From: Sphingorhabdus rigui
GTDB taxonomy: Bacteria; Pseudomonadota; Alphaproteobacteria; Sphingomonadales; Sphingomonadaceae
Length of the DNA: 64,000 nt
Direction of reading: 5' to 3'
Assembly (NCBI RefSeq): GCF_014196595.1
Contig: NZ_JACIEA010000001.1
Coordinates: forward strand, 1,172,546-1,236,545
The notes below the pieces were generated by a model. The model did not search any database, had not been told where the DNA came from, and saw nothing but the letters and a program-made list of their open reading frames with translations. This document shows positions 8,995 to 16,582 of this stretch, piece by piece; position 1 is the first letter of the stretch, and each line of letters starts with the position of its first letter. A program made the position numbers and the translations under genes.

Positions 8995-9641
8995 TTTTGC
9001 CATTTCGTCTTTGGACGGGGGCGGCGGTTCTCTTTGTTCTCGTGCTCGTATTGGGTTTCGCTGTTACCGCAGGCTATTTCCGCGCATTTGACCTCACTAT
9101 CTCCGACGCCCTCAATATGCAGCGCGGGGTTTCCCCTGAATGGCTGATCCTGCTTATGCAAGGCATCAGCTGGATCGGTGGCGGCGTTCAACGCTACATC
9201 ATCGTCGCCGTTCTGACGTTCGCTTTATGGCGTTGGTGGGGATGGGGCTCTGCGCTTGCCATGGGCCTAACGACGCTGATCGCGGCACTGACGTCTGACG
9301 TCATGAAATATTTTTTCGCACGTGTCCGCCCCGAACTGGTGGCACAGCTTGACCCCGTCACCAGCCCGGCATTTCCCAGCGGCCATTCCAACAATGCGGC
9401 GGTCGTCTACATTCTTTTTATCATGCTGGTGCCGCAGGCGCGGCATCCTTTGTGGCAGCTGGCGGCGGCGGCGATGATCCTATTGACCGGAATTTCGCGG
9501 ATCATGCTTGGCGTGCATTGGCCGACCGACGTGCTTGGTGGATGGATGCTGGGTGCGTCCTTCGCGCTTATGGCGGGCGGGGTCATTGCCTATCGCGAGC
9601 ATCAGCGACAGGGACAGTTTCCTTCGGTTCTCGCACCTTAA
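8991..9641 (+). CDS. PAP2-family membrane phosphatase
   Basis: A 216-residue membrane protein with about five hydrophobic helices and the three-part PAP2 phosphatase signature: KYFFARVRP (from K106), PSGHS (H132) and SRIMLGVHWPTD (H176, D180). Members dephosphorylate phosphatidic acid, undecaprenyl diphosphate or other lipid phosphates on the periplasmic face; the exact substrate cannot be told from sequence. The GTG start at 8991 overlaps the lpd stop by four bases (ATGTGA), so it is translationally coupled and probably the last gene of the pdhC-lpd operon. Confidence 0.88.
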   Translation: MILPFRLWTGAAVLFVLVLVLGFAVTAGYFRAFDLTISDALNMQRGVSPEWLILLMQGISWIGGGVQRYIIVAVLTFALWRWWGWGSALAMGLTTLIAALTSDVMKYFFARVRPELVAQLDPVTSPAFPSGHSNNAAVVYILFIMLVPQARHPLWQLAAAAMILLTGISRIMLGVHWPTDVLGGWMLGASFALMAGGVIAYREHQRQGQFPSVLAP

Positions 9642-9724
9642 TACCCACAGCTGCGCTTTTTGCTGTCCTACACGCGCGGAATTTGTCATGCATGTATCTT
9701 AACAGTTTTTCGGGAGAAACGACC

Positions 9725-11026
9725 ATGGGACATAGCCTCTACTTTCTGAGAAATGCTGGCGTTTTCGCGATTGCGTTGGCGGCCGTTTCGGCCCCTGCGT
9801 CCGCGCAAAATACGATCATTACTGCGGACAAGATGATCGACGTCCTCACGGGCAAGACCGTCGACCATCCCGCCGTCTTTGTTGGCGCCGATGGGCGTAT
9901 CACCAGCATTGCCGATGCACGCACCGTCAAATGGGGCAGTGACGTCAAACATATCAACCTCAGCGGCAAAACGATATTGCCTGGCTTGATCGACATGCAC
10001 GTCCATCTCGACGGTCCAGCGGATATTGGCGGCTATCGTGGACTGGAATTCACCGACAGCTTTTGGGGCATGACCGCCGTGGGATCGGCGCAAGCGATGC
10101 TGAAGGCCGGTTTTACCACGGTTCGCAACGTTGGCGCGGGCAACCGCAATGACATCGGCCTGAAACAAGCCATTGAAAACGGCTACGCAACCGGGCCGCG
10201 CATTGTTCCGGCTGGCTATGCGCTTGGCGCGACTGGCGGTCATTGCGACTCCACATTCCTGCCACCCAGCCTGGAGAAATCGGGCAAGGAAGAGGGCATC
10301 GCCGACAGCGAAGACGAACTGCGTTACCAAGTGCGGCGTCAGCGCAAATATGGCGCAGAGGTTATCAAGGTTTGCGCAACGGGCGGCGTGTTTTCGCGCA
10401 ATACCGAACCCGGCCAGCAGCAGCTTTCCGAACGCGAGCTTCGCGTGATCGCGGACGAGGCGCATCAATGGGGCCTTCGTGTTGCCGCGCACGCGCATGG
10501 CGGCGACGGCATTAAAGCCGCGATCAAGGCCGGCATCGACACGATCGAACATGCCAGCCTTGTCGATGATGAAGGCATCAAGCTTGCAGCCGCGCGGCCA
10601 CGGCCAGTCTGGTTCTCAATGGATATCTTCAACACAGACTACACCCAGTCCGAAGGCGCCAAGAACGGCGTGCTCGAAGATAATCTCAGGAAAGACCGGG
10701 AAGTCGCGCAAATCCAACGCGATAATTTCCGCAAAGCACATAAAGCAGGCGTCAAAATGGTGTTTGGATCGGATGCTGGCGTGATGCCGCACGGGCTGGT
10801 CGGCGGGCAGTTTAAGGTCATGGTCGAATATGGCATGACACCGTTGGAAGCGATCCAAGCCGCCACGCGCAATGCGGCGCAGGCTTTGGGCCGTGAAAAG
10901 GATGTCGGCGCAATCGCCGTCGGTCGCTTCGCAGATATCATTGCGGTGGATGGCGATCCGTTGGCCAATGTTCGTGAACTGGAATCGGTCGATGCCGTCG
11001 TAAAAGGTGGCAACGTCGTTAATTAA
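9725..11026 (+). CDS. Secreted metal-dependent amidohydrolase (Xaa-Pro dipeptidase/carboxypeptidase-like)
   Basis: A 433-residue amidohydrolase-superfamily enzyme with a signal peptide (cleavage near SASAQ, about residue 24). Metal ligands are visible: HVH at H92 and H94 in LIDMHVHLDG, K215 in EVIKVCATGG as the likely carboxylated lysine, VAAHAHG, TIEHAS and the aspartate in FGSDAGV. The pattern matches the imidazolonepropionase-like branch that contains periplasmic Xaa-Pro and Xaa-Arg dipeptidases. I infer periplasmic peptide or amide hydrolysis; no exact substrate can be assigned. ATG at 9725 was chosen over an upstream frame because it begins the signal peptide and follows GGGAGAAACGACC. 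Confidence 0.85.
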   Translation: MGHSLYFLRNAGVFAIALAAVSAPASAQNTIITADKMIDVLTGKTVDHPAVFVGADGRITSIADARTVKWGSDVKHINLSGKTILPGLIDMHVHLDGPADIGGYRGLEFTDSFWGMTAVGSAQAMLKAGFTTVRNVGAGNRNDIGLKQAIENGYATGPRIVPAGYALGATGGHCDSTFLPPSLEKSGKEEGIADSEDELRYQVRRQRKYGAEVIKVCATGGVFSRNTEPGQQQLSERELRVIADEAHQWGLRVAAHAHGGDGIKAAIKAGIDTIEHASLVDDEGIKLAAARPRPVWFSMDIFNTDYTQSEGAKNGVLEDNLRKDREVAQIQRDNFRKAHKAGVKMVFGSDAGVMPHGLVGGQFKVMVEYGMTPLEAIQAATRNAAQALGREKDVGAIAVGRFADIIAVDGDPLANVRELESVDAVVKGGNVVN

Positions 11027-11039
11027 AGCCAATATGACG

Positions 11040-11073
11040 GTGTGCGATGTTGCATTGATTGCGAACCGCACAC
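11040..11073. terminator. Inverted repeat downstream of the amidohydrolase gene
   Basis: GTGTGCG (11040-11046) pairs with CGCACAC (11067-11073) around a 20-base loop, 13 bases after the amidohydrolase stop. No U-run follows, so this is either a weak or Rho-assisted terminator or a protein-binding site. Confidence 0.35.
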
Positions 11074-11118
11074 TGTGATAAATAGAACCGGTACGATGAA
11101 CATCTGGGGGTTTGAACT

Positions 11119-11463
11119 ATGATTTCTTTGATCGCAGCAACTTTGCTCAGCATGGCCGCCATGAAGGGCGACGCCATGGACAATGCCCGCAAGGCATTCA
11201 ACAATTGCATGATTGAAACGCACAACACCGCGGTTGACGGAAAAGCGAGCCCGAGCGATTTCATCAAAACCAGTGATACAGCCTGCCCAACGGAGCGCGC
11301 CGCCTATAAGGAAATTCTGGTGAAGTCAGAACGCTCATATGGTTCAAGCATGGCGGATGCCGAAAAATTTGCGGCTGAAGAAATTCAGATGATCGTCGAC
11401 TCAATCGTCACCAGCTTCAACGAAAATGTTGAAAGCGGGGCAAAGCTGACGCCCGAGAAATAA
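11119..11463 (+). CDS. Small exported protein of unknown function
   Basis: A 114-residue protein that I do not recognise. It has a short hydrophobic N-terminus (MISLIAATLLSMAAM) resembling a weak signal peptide, then a mostly helical, charged body with two cysteines (NNCMIETHN and TACPTE) that could form a disulphide outside the cytoplasm. A clear GGGGG ribosome site lies 7 bases before the ATG. It is the last host gene before the integrated element; its stop is 36 bases upstream of the left repeat. Confidence 0.65.
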   Translation: MISLIAATLLSMAAMKGDAMDNARKAFNNCMIETHNTAVDGKASPSDFIKTSDTACPTERAAYKEILVKSERSYGSSMADAEKFAAEEIQMIVDSIVTSFNENVESGAKLTPEK

Positions 11464-11498
11464 TCCCGGCGTTGTGGGTGCAACAAATTCGGTTGGGA

Positions 11499-11518
11499 AA
11501 TTGGCGGACAGGGTGGGA
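11499..11518. repeat. attL, left copy of the integration repeat
   Basis: AATTGGCGGACAGGGTGGGA, identical over 20 bases to 21383-21402. It is the displaced copy of the tRNA-Ser 3' end including the CCA complement. Homology stops immediately on both sides. Confidence 0.88.
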
Positions 11519-11651
11519 CCAATAATACGTTCTAGATCAACACGTTATGCATGTTATAATTATTATAAATCAATACTTTGTGTATCCATTTGTAGATAGT
11601 CGTATCGTGATATCTTCCAGAAGCGACTGAATAAGTGTACTCCAAGTGTAT

Positions 11652-11671
11652 CCCGAGAGTCCATTCTCGGG
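11652..11671 (+). promoter_or_regulatory. Perfect hairpin just upstream of the integrase start
   Basis: CCCGAGA (11652-11658) and TCTCGGG (11665-11671) form a 7-bp stem with a 6-base loop, ending 13 bases before the integrase ATG and abutting its ribosome site AAGGGG. It could be an operator or an mRNA element limiting integrase translation. Confidence 0.5.
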
Positions 11672-11684
11672 AAGGGGTTCAACT

Positions 11685-12935
11685 ATGGCGCTAATAACAG
11701 ACTTGGCTATTCGGAACTGGAAGCCGACGAAGCCACGAGAGACAAAACCCTGTGGTGGACGAGATGGCCTTTACATTCGAGCCAACTCTGCCGGTGGCAA
11801 AGTATTCTACTGGCGTAAAACCTCATTCTATCGATTGGGCGACTATCCTGAGCTAACGCTGACCAAGGCCCGCGCAATGGTCGCGGTTTGTAATGATCGG
11901 GCGCAGGCAGGCATCGCACCAGAGATTATTGTTGCAGCATTAAGAGGCGCCGCTTCTGTATCAGATGTGGCTGAAGCTAGCCCAGAAACGATCGAAGCGT
12001 TACCGAAGTCACGGTTAAGGGCTAAACGTATCGAATCAGGCAAACCAACGTTCGATCAGGCTTTCTTCGAATTCTACGAAGCCTACGCAAAATCCAATCT
12101 CCAAGCTGGCCCCAGCCGCAATCAGCCGCTCAGCCTGCATCGCGATCATGTTCCGCAAGCGCTCAAGCTAATGGCGATAGATGAGATTAAGCGATCAGAC
12201 ATTTTTCCTTGGATGCTGAAGCTGCTGAAGGAGAAGCATGAGACGGCTCGCCGTTTGCGTAACCAGTTGGAGCGCGTGTTCGAATTTGCGATCAACAATG
12301 GGTATTGCGATGCAAACCCAGTGCCAAATAGGCGGGCCTTTGAAATTAAGAAGCCCAAGGCAAATGCTCATGGCACCCTCGATTATACAAGGCTCCCTGA
12401 TCTGTGGGCGTGGGTTGATACGCGAGATTTCTTACCACAAACGCGCGCTGCAATAAGGCTACTTATGCTGTCGGCGCATCGTGTCACGGTTGTCCTTGCT
12501 GCGCGCTGGGAGCATTTCGACTTTGACGCAGGCACTTGGACTGTTCCGGCTAAGACTGACAATGAAACGCCGGGCTTAATGAAGTCGGGCAGGGCGCATA
12601 CCATCACTTTACCAAGACCGTTTTTGGATGAACTAAGGGCCATGAAGGTTGATGAGCATTTGCTTTTTCCCTCTACGTCCGGCCGCGGACATCTGACAGA
12701 GAATGCCCTGCTAAAAGCGCTAAAGACCTATGACGAGAGCATCACCGCCCACGGGTTCAGGAACAGCTTCAAGACTTGGGCGCGTTCTGCAGGCGTAGCT
12801 GACTGGATAGCAGACGCTTATGTGGACCATAGCCTCAAGGGACTTGATGCATCATACCGGCGCGAGGATCCTGCGCGTGTCATAGCTGAGTGCGCTCTAG
12901 TTACTGAGAGGTTGTACAAATATGTCCGCGGGTAA
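11685..12935 (+). CDS. int: Tyrosine-type site-specific integrase
   Basis: A 416-residue tyrosine recombinase of the P4-like group. The N-terminus (residues 1-75; LTDLAIRNWKPT, DGLYIRANSAGGKVFYWRK, YRLGDYPELTLTKARAM) is the arm-type DNA-binding domain of the DUF4102 kind, followed by a core-binding domain and the catalytic domain. Catalytic residues are visible: R266 (SAHRVTVV), H356-x-x-R359 (HGFRNSF), H382 (VDHSLKG) and nucleophile Y391 (ASYRRED). The Arg box is unusual (HRVTVVLAARW rather than xRxGEL). ATG at 11685, with AAGGGG upstream, replaces a longer frame starting at 11646. It lies next to attL and reads inward; the intact tRNA is at the other end. Confidence 0.95.
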   Translation: MALITDLAIRNWKPTKPRETKPCGGRDGLYIRANSAGGKVFYWRKTSFYRLGDYPELTLTKARAMVAVCNDRAQAGIAPEIIVAALRGAASVSDVAEASPETIEALPKSRLRAKRIESGKPTFDQAFFEFYEAYAKSNLQAGPSRNQPLSLHRDHVPQALKLMAIDEIKRSDIFPWMLKLLKEKHETARRLRNQLERVFEFAINNGYCDANPVPNRRAFEIKKPKANAHGTLDYTRLPDLWAWVDTRDFLPQTRAAIRLLMLSAHRVTVVLAARWEHFDFDAGTWTVPAKTDNETPGLMKSGRAHTITLPRPFLDELRAMKVDEHLLFPSTSGRGHLTENALLKALKTYDESITAHGFRNSFKTWARSAGVADWIADAYVDHSLKGLDASYRREDPARVIAECALVTERLYKYVRG

Positions 12936-13143
12936 TGATAATCTCACCCCTGACGGTCCTAATCACGCTGCCGCATTGAGCCTGCTCAATGATCTTATGC
13001 TGGTACTGGATAGTGCGGCCAAGCAAGGAGTCGAACGATATTGCTCTGAAGGTGAGCCGGTATATGACTTTGCTTACTGGTCGTCAGAATGTGCGCGGGT
13101 AATTGGGATGAGGAAGATTGGCCCTCACGCAGGCAACCTGTAG
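12922..13143 (+). CDS. Small hypothetical protein of the element
   Basis: A 73-residue frame overlapping the integrase end by 14 bases. It is acidic, helical-looking and has no domain I recognise (MSAGNDNLTP..., LLNDLMLVLDSAAKQGVERYC, DFAYWSSECARVIGMR). The tight overlap with int and the continuation into the next ORF suggest co-transcription. Confidence is moderate because of length only. Confidence 0.45.
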   Translation: MSAGNDNLTPDGPNHAAALSLLNDLMLVLDSAAKQGVERYCSEGEPVYDFAYWSSECARVIGMRKIGPHAGNL

Positions 13144-13154
13144 GTTTTATCATT

Positions 13155-13712
13155 ATGTCCAAACTTAAACTCGCGGATCGGATTGCCGCCCGTAATCAGG
13201 CAAGAATTGATGCCCTGCGCCTAGCTATTAACAGGGATGATATCCAAGCTGCCATTGATTATGCGCAATCAGTGCTGGAGGGCGAGGGAAGTTCGAACCT
13301 TAGTTATCGGAAACTTGTCGCCATGCAGATCCTTGAGTTAAATCCAAGTGATCCTGCCATATGGAATGATCGCGAACTAAATACTATTTTGCGATCGATC
13401 TGCGCCGAAGCCATTGCAAGCGGGGAGGCGTTATCTGAACATCTTCGAGCATTTGCTTCACAGGCATTAATGAAGGCCATGCCACCTAGAAGGCGAGGCC
13501 AACCAAGTGATCTGTGGCAGCGGCATTTAGTTCTTGCCGTGCTTCGCGACCTTAAGCTTGCCGGAGTACCAGTCTACCACGGTGAGGATTCTAATGCGAA
13601 AGCCAACTTTACCGGCGTCCAAATTGTAAAAAGAATCCTTCTGATACCAGAGAGAACGTTACGTGAATGGTGGCAATCTCGGCCGAAGATGGATCGGGGT
13701 ACAGGTAATTGA
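13155..13712 (+). CDS. Hypothetical protein of the element
   Basis: A 185-residue protein of unknown function. ATG at 13155 (MSKLKLADRIAARNQAR) is preferred over an upstream GTG because it lies just after the preceding ORF. The N-terminal part is helical with regular charged residues; the C-terminus has a basic patch (MPPRRRGQPSDLWQRH) and ends ILLIPERTLREWWQSRP, which resembles a helix-turn-helix-like recognition segment seen in phage-type proteins. DNA binding is possible but not shown. It precedes the AlpA-like gene by 75 bases. Confidence 0.6.
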   Translation: MSKLKLADRIAARNQARIDALRLAINRDDIQAAIDYAQSVLEGEGSSNLSYRKLVAMQILELNPSDPAIWNDRELNTILRSICAEAIASGEALSEHLRAFASQALMKAMPPRRRGQPSDLWQRHLVLAVLRDLKLAGVPVYHGEDSNAKANFTGVQIVKRILLIPERTLREWWQSRPKMDRGTGN

Positions 13713-13757
13713 CGATTAGGGGGCTCTATCCGGCCTAGAAACCGTGTTTATGAGGAG

Positions 13758-13787
13758 GGCTGTCTTTAAAACCGAAAGGAGACAGCC
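13758..13787 (+). promoter_or_regulatory. Hairpin immediately before the AlpA-like start, ribosome site in its loop
   Basis: GGCTGTC (13758-13764) pairs with GACAGCC (13781-13787), directly against the ATG at 13788. The Shine-Dalgarno AAAGGAG lies at the 3' side of the 16-base loop. Translation control of the regulator is plausible; no test is possible here. Confidence 0.45.
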
Positions 13788-13979
13788 ATGAATACCGAGT
13801 ACCTTCTCACCATTGATGAAGCCGCAAATCGGCTTCGCGTCCACCGCAGTTACATCTATAAGTTAATCAATGCAGGCGTTCTGCCTCAACCAATAAAGTT
13901 GGGGCGTTCTGCTCGCTTCAAGGCGAGTGAGTTGGATAAAGCCATCAAAAGCCTCTGTTACAAAGGGGATGCATCATGA
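13788..13979 (+). CDS. AlpA/excisionase-like helix-turn-helix DNA-binding protein
   Basis: A 63-residue MerR-fold single-domain protein: LLTIDEAANRLRVHRSYIYKLINAGVLP followed by KLGRSARFKASELDKAI. This is the excisionase/AlpA family pattern (helix-turn-helix plus wing) used by P4-type satellites and integrative elements to activate integrase or direct excision. It has a strong ribosome site (AAAGGAG) and an upstream hairpin. Located between int and the replication genes, it is the likely master switch of the element, though that role is inferred from family and position. Confidence 0.85.
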   Translation: MNTEYLLTIDEAANRLRVHRSYIYKLINAGVLPQPIKLGRSARFKASELDKAIKSLCYKGDAS

Positions 13980-14019
13980 ACGTCCTTTTTCTAGGCCTTC
14001 TTGCTCCGGTGCTCGACCT

Positions 14020-14964
14020 ATGACCGCGCTTGGAGAAATCTTCATTCCGCCCAGCCTGCCTAGTCGCATTGACATGGAGGCAATTCGCAACGCTAACCCA
14101 TTGCCAGCAATTGTAGGGGCTCAACTTAAGCTTCAGCGTGCTGGTAACGAATGGAAGGGCTGCTGCCCATTCCATACGGATCGATCTCCTAGCTTCACAA
14201 TCTTCAAAGGCGGCCACCGTTTTTATTGCTTTGGATGCGGAGCATCTGGTGACGTTCTGGATTATGTGTCGCGCACTTATGGCTTAAACATAATTGAGGC
14301 GTCTAAATTCCTTTGCGCTGGCGATCTGCCCAGAGTGGAATGGTCAGCACCTGCCTATGAGGACAAGCCCGACCGAACAGACGAGGCTTTGGAAATTTGG
14401 GAGAGTGCTTGTCCAGCCGCAGGGACGCTTGCTGAGGCCTATTTGGGTTATCGGGGCATTCCTGCTCCATTTCCATTAGACCTTCGCTTCCAGCGGCTTC
14501 CTTATGGCATTTTGGGTCTTATGCCGTGCCTTGTGGCAGGGGTGCGGAACCTATTTGGAGAGTTGTCTGGGATACAACGCATCTACCTTCGCAATGATGG
14601 ATTGGGAAAAGCGCCGGTTCCCAAACCCAAGCTTTCATTGGGCAAGGTGGCAGGCGGTGCGATCCGGCTGGGAGAACTCGATGACTCAGGTTGCCTCACT
14701 GTCTGTGAAGGGCCGGAAGATGGGCTGTCACTGCTAGCAGGGGGCCTTGGTCCAGTTTGGGTTGCAGCAGGAGCATCGATGTTACCCGCAATGCGTTTTC
14801 CATCAGAAGTGCATACCATCACAATAGCTGCCGACAATGATGCTGCCGGAGAGGCCGCCGCAACCAAGGCTGCGACAAACTTTGAAGAGCGTGGTCTGTT
14901 AGTTCAGATAATTCGGCCCTCGGCTGCCTTCAAAGACTTCAATGATGAGTGGAGGGGTGCGTAA
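14020..14964 (+). CDS. DnaG-type primase with CHC2 zinc finger and Toprim domain
   Basis: A 314-residue primase. The zinc finger is visible as C49-P-F-H52 and C70-x2-C73 (CCPFHTDRSPSF, FYCFGCGASGDVLDYV), followed by a Toprim domain with CEGPEDGLSL and IAADNDAAGEAA, the acidic metal sites. It is about half the length of cellular DnaG and lacks the helicase-interaction C-domain, typical of phage, plasmid and satellite primases. The start is uncertain: ATG 14020 is used, while ATG 13969 would add 17 residues without homology. It precedes the RepA-like gene by 2 bases and presumably primes element replication. Confidence 0.9.
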   Translation: MTALGEIFIPPSLPSRIDMEAIRNANPLPAIVGAQLKLQRAGNEWKGCCPFHTDRSPSFTIFKGGHRFYCFGCGASGDVLDYVSRTYGLNIIEASKFLCAGDLPRVEWSAPAYEDKPDRTDEALEIWESACPAAGTLAEAYLGYRGIPAPFPLDLRFQRLPYGILGLMPCLVAGVRNLFGELSGIQRIYLRNDGLGKAPVPKPKLSLGKVAGGAIRLGELDDSGCLTVCEGPEDGLSLLAGGLGPVWVAAGASMLPAMRFPSEVHTITIAADNDAAGEAAATKAATNFEERGLLVQIIRPSAAFKDFNDEWRGA

Positions 14965-14966
14965 AC

Positions 14967-16199
14967 ATGGACAGCGAGCATTCAGATACACACCTTGAAA
15001 CAGCTAATTCGATGAGCCAGCCAGAAGGCGATAACAAGGCCCCGCTAATTGAAGCGTCACCCTATGAATGGCGTGATCCTGTCAACATACCGAAGCGTCC
15101 GTGGATATTTGGGCGTTGGCTTTTATCGGGAACGGTAGCCTGTGTCGTCGCCCCCGGTGGTGTTGGAAAGTCGACCCTACTAATGAGTATGGCGCTCTCG
15201 CTAAGCAGCGGAACATCATTCTTGGGTAAAGCTATCCACGGCGATCCAAAGCGCGTTTGGCTATGGAACCTTGAAGATGATATGGACGAGTTGTCGCGTT
15301 CACTTCAAGCCGCAGCGTCACACCACGGAATTACATACGGTGATTTTGAAGGTCGACTATTTATCGATAGCGCGATGGAAGGAGCTACTCTGTGTACTGC
15401 GGTCGAAACGAAGGGGAGTTTTGCCTTACTTGAACCAATTTATGAGGCATTGACCGCTGAACTGACCCGTCGGAAGATCGACGTTCTGTTTGTTGATCCA
15501 TTTGTTTCTAGTCATGCCGTAGAAGAAAACCATAATACAAAAATTGATCAGATAGCCAAGGCATGGGGTCGCGTTGCGAAGGCTGCGAACTGTTGCATTG
15601 TGCTAGTTCACCACACGAGCAAGGCCGGATCTAATGAGGTTAGCGCGATGTCTGCCCGCGGCGCGGTGGCGCTCATTAATGCTGCTCGCTCAACGCTTGT
15701 GATAAACCGGATGGATTCGAAAATTGCGGCCGATCATGGGATCTCAGATGACGAGGTGAGACGCTATATTTCAGTAGCCGATGACAAGCATAATCGTGCG
15801 CCTGCTGAAGCGGCCGACTGGTTTAAATTGGTGCCAGTTGATCTGGGTAATGGCACTAGTGGCAACTTGGACTTTGGCGATAGTATTGCAGTGGTGGAGA
15901 GTTTCAAACTCGAGAAGCCAAGCTTGGAAATAAGCGATGAAACCCGTGAAGAGATACTGCGAGTTATAGCCGCCGGTGAGTGGCGTGACGACATCCAAGC
16001 AGGCGCGTGGGTAGGTAAGGCGTTTGCTGAAGTACTAAAAGTTGACCTTGGAGATAAGCGCGACAAGGCCACTATAAAATGGATGAAAGCCCAGTGGTTA
16101 AAAAATGGGTTACTTGTTGTCGTCGAAAAGCTCGACCAAAAGAGGGTCAAGAAAAAGTTTGTTGAAGCAGCAAACCAAGAGAAATTTGCCGCACCTTAA
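14967..16199 (+). CDS. RepA/KaiC-like AAA ATPase (replicative helicase)
   Basis: A 410-residue RecA-fold ATPase of the RSF1010 RepA-like type. Walker A is APGGVGKSTLL (K68), Walker B is VLFVDPF (D177), and the sensor-like VLVHHTSKAG follows. The C-terminus (about 300-410) has charged helices and a basic tail (KRVKKKF). ATG at 14967 has GGAGGGG nine bases upstream, inside the end of the primase gene, so primase and helicase are coupled. With the primase, this forms a self-replication module such as seen in P4-like satellites and small integrative plasmids. No origin with obvious iterons was found beside it. Confidence 0.88.
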   Translation: MDSEHSDTHLETANSMSQPEGDNKAPLIEASPYEWRDPVNIPKRPWIFGRWLLSGTVACVVAPGGVGKSTLLMSMALSLSSGTSFLGKAIHGDPKRVWLWNLEDDMDELSRSLQAAASHHGITYGDFEGRLFIDSAMEGATLCTAVETKGSFALLEPIYEALTAELTRRKIDVLFVDPFVSSHAVEENHNTKIDQIAKAWGRVAKAANCCIVLVHHTSKAGSNEVSAMSARGAVALINAARSTLVINRMDSKIAADHGISDDEVRRYISVADDKHNRAPAEAADWFKLVPVDLGNGTSGNLDFGDSIAVVESFKLEKPSLEISDETREEILRVIAAGEWRDDIQAGAWVGKAFAEVLKVDLGDKRDKATIKWMKAQWLKNGLLVVVEKLDQKRVKKKFVEAANQEKFAAP

Positions 16200-16338
16200 A
16201 AGGTAGGGCGGGGCAGGCTAGGGCTGGGTGATGCATTTTATCTGCCTTACTACCCCCCCCTATCTTTATAGGGGGAGGTGGTGGGGCAATGCGTGGAGGT
16301 TTTTGAAGGTGAGGCAGTTATTAGGGTAGGGCAGAAGT
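16200..16338. other. G-rich and C-run intergenic region with a strong hairpin
   Basis: After the helicase gene the top strand shows GGG-c-GGGG-(6)-GGG-ct-GGG at about 16204-16228, a pattern able to form a G-quadruplex. An 8-C run (16253-16260) is part of a hairpin CCCCCTAT/ATAGGGGG (16256-16263 and 16268-16275, 4-base loop). The hairpin is not followed by U's. A role as terminator, or in element replication, is inference. Confidence 0.5.
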
Positions 16339-16572
16339 ATGGAAGTTGGCTGCCGTTGTGCTCATGTTACAGAAAAATGGGTCCTCCCAGAGGCTTTCCG
16401 GTCTCGGGTGATTACGACCCCAATGCTTCTGCAGAGTGACGAATTTCCAAAACCAATGACTAGCTCGGACCCATTGGTTCTGACAGGGAAACATGGCAAA
16501 ATTCGACTTTGCCTTTATCCTAACAGGCAGTACCCATACGTCGAGGTAAGAATTTTTGCACGCTTAAGCTAA
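16339..16572 (+). CDS. Doubtful small ORF of 77 residues
   Basis: An open frame from ATG 16339 to 16572 ending 10 bases before the Sel1/PDZ gene. The upstream AGGGC could act as a weak ribosome site. The product has no recognised domain and no signal peptide. It may be chance; it is listed because it fills the gap before the cargo gene and would lie on the same transcript. Confidence 0.25.
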   Translation: MEVGCRCAHVTEKWVLPEAFRSRVITTPMLLQSDEFPKPMTSSDPLVLTGKHGKIRLCLYPNRQYPYVEVRIFARLS

Positions 16573-16582
16573 GGGTAACATA

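Noticed and set aside
9452-9724. N-terminal extension of the amidohydrolase frame into the PAP2 gene
   Set aside because: The signal peptide begins at ATG 9725 with a clear ribosome site; the extension overlaps a real gene.
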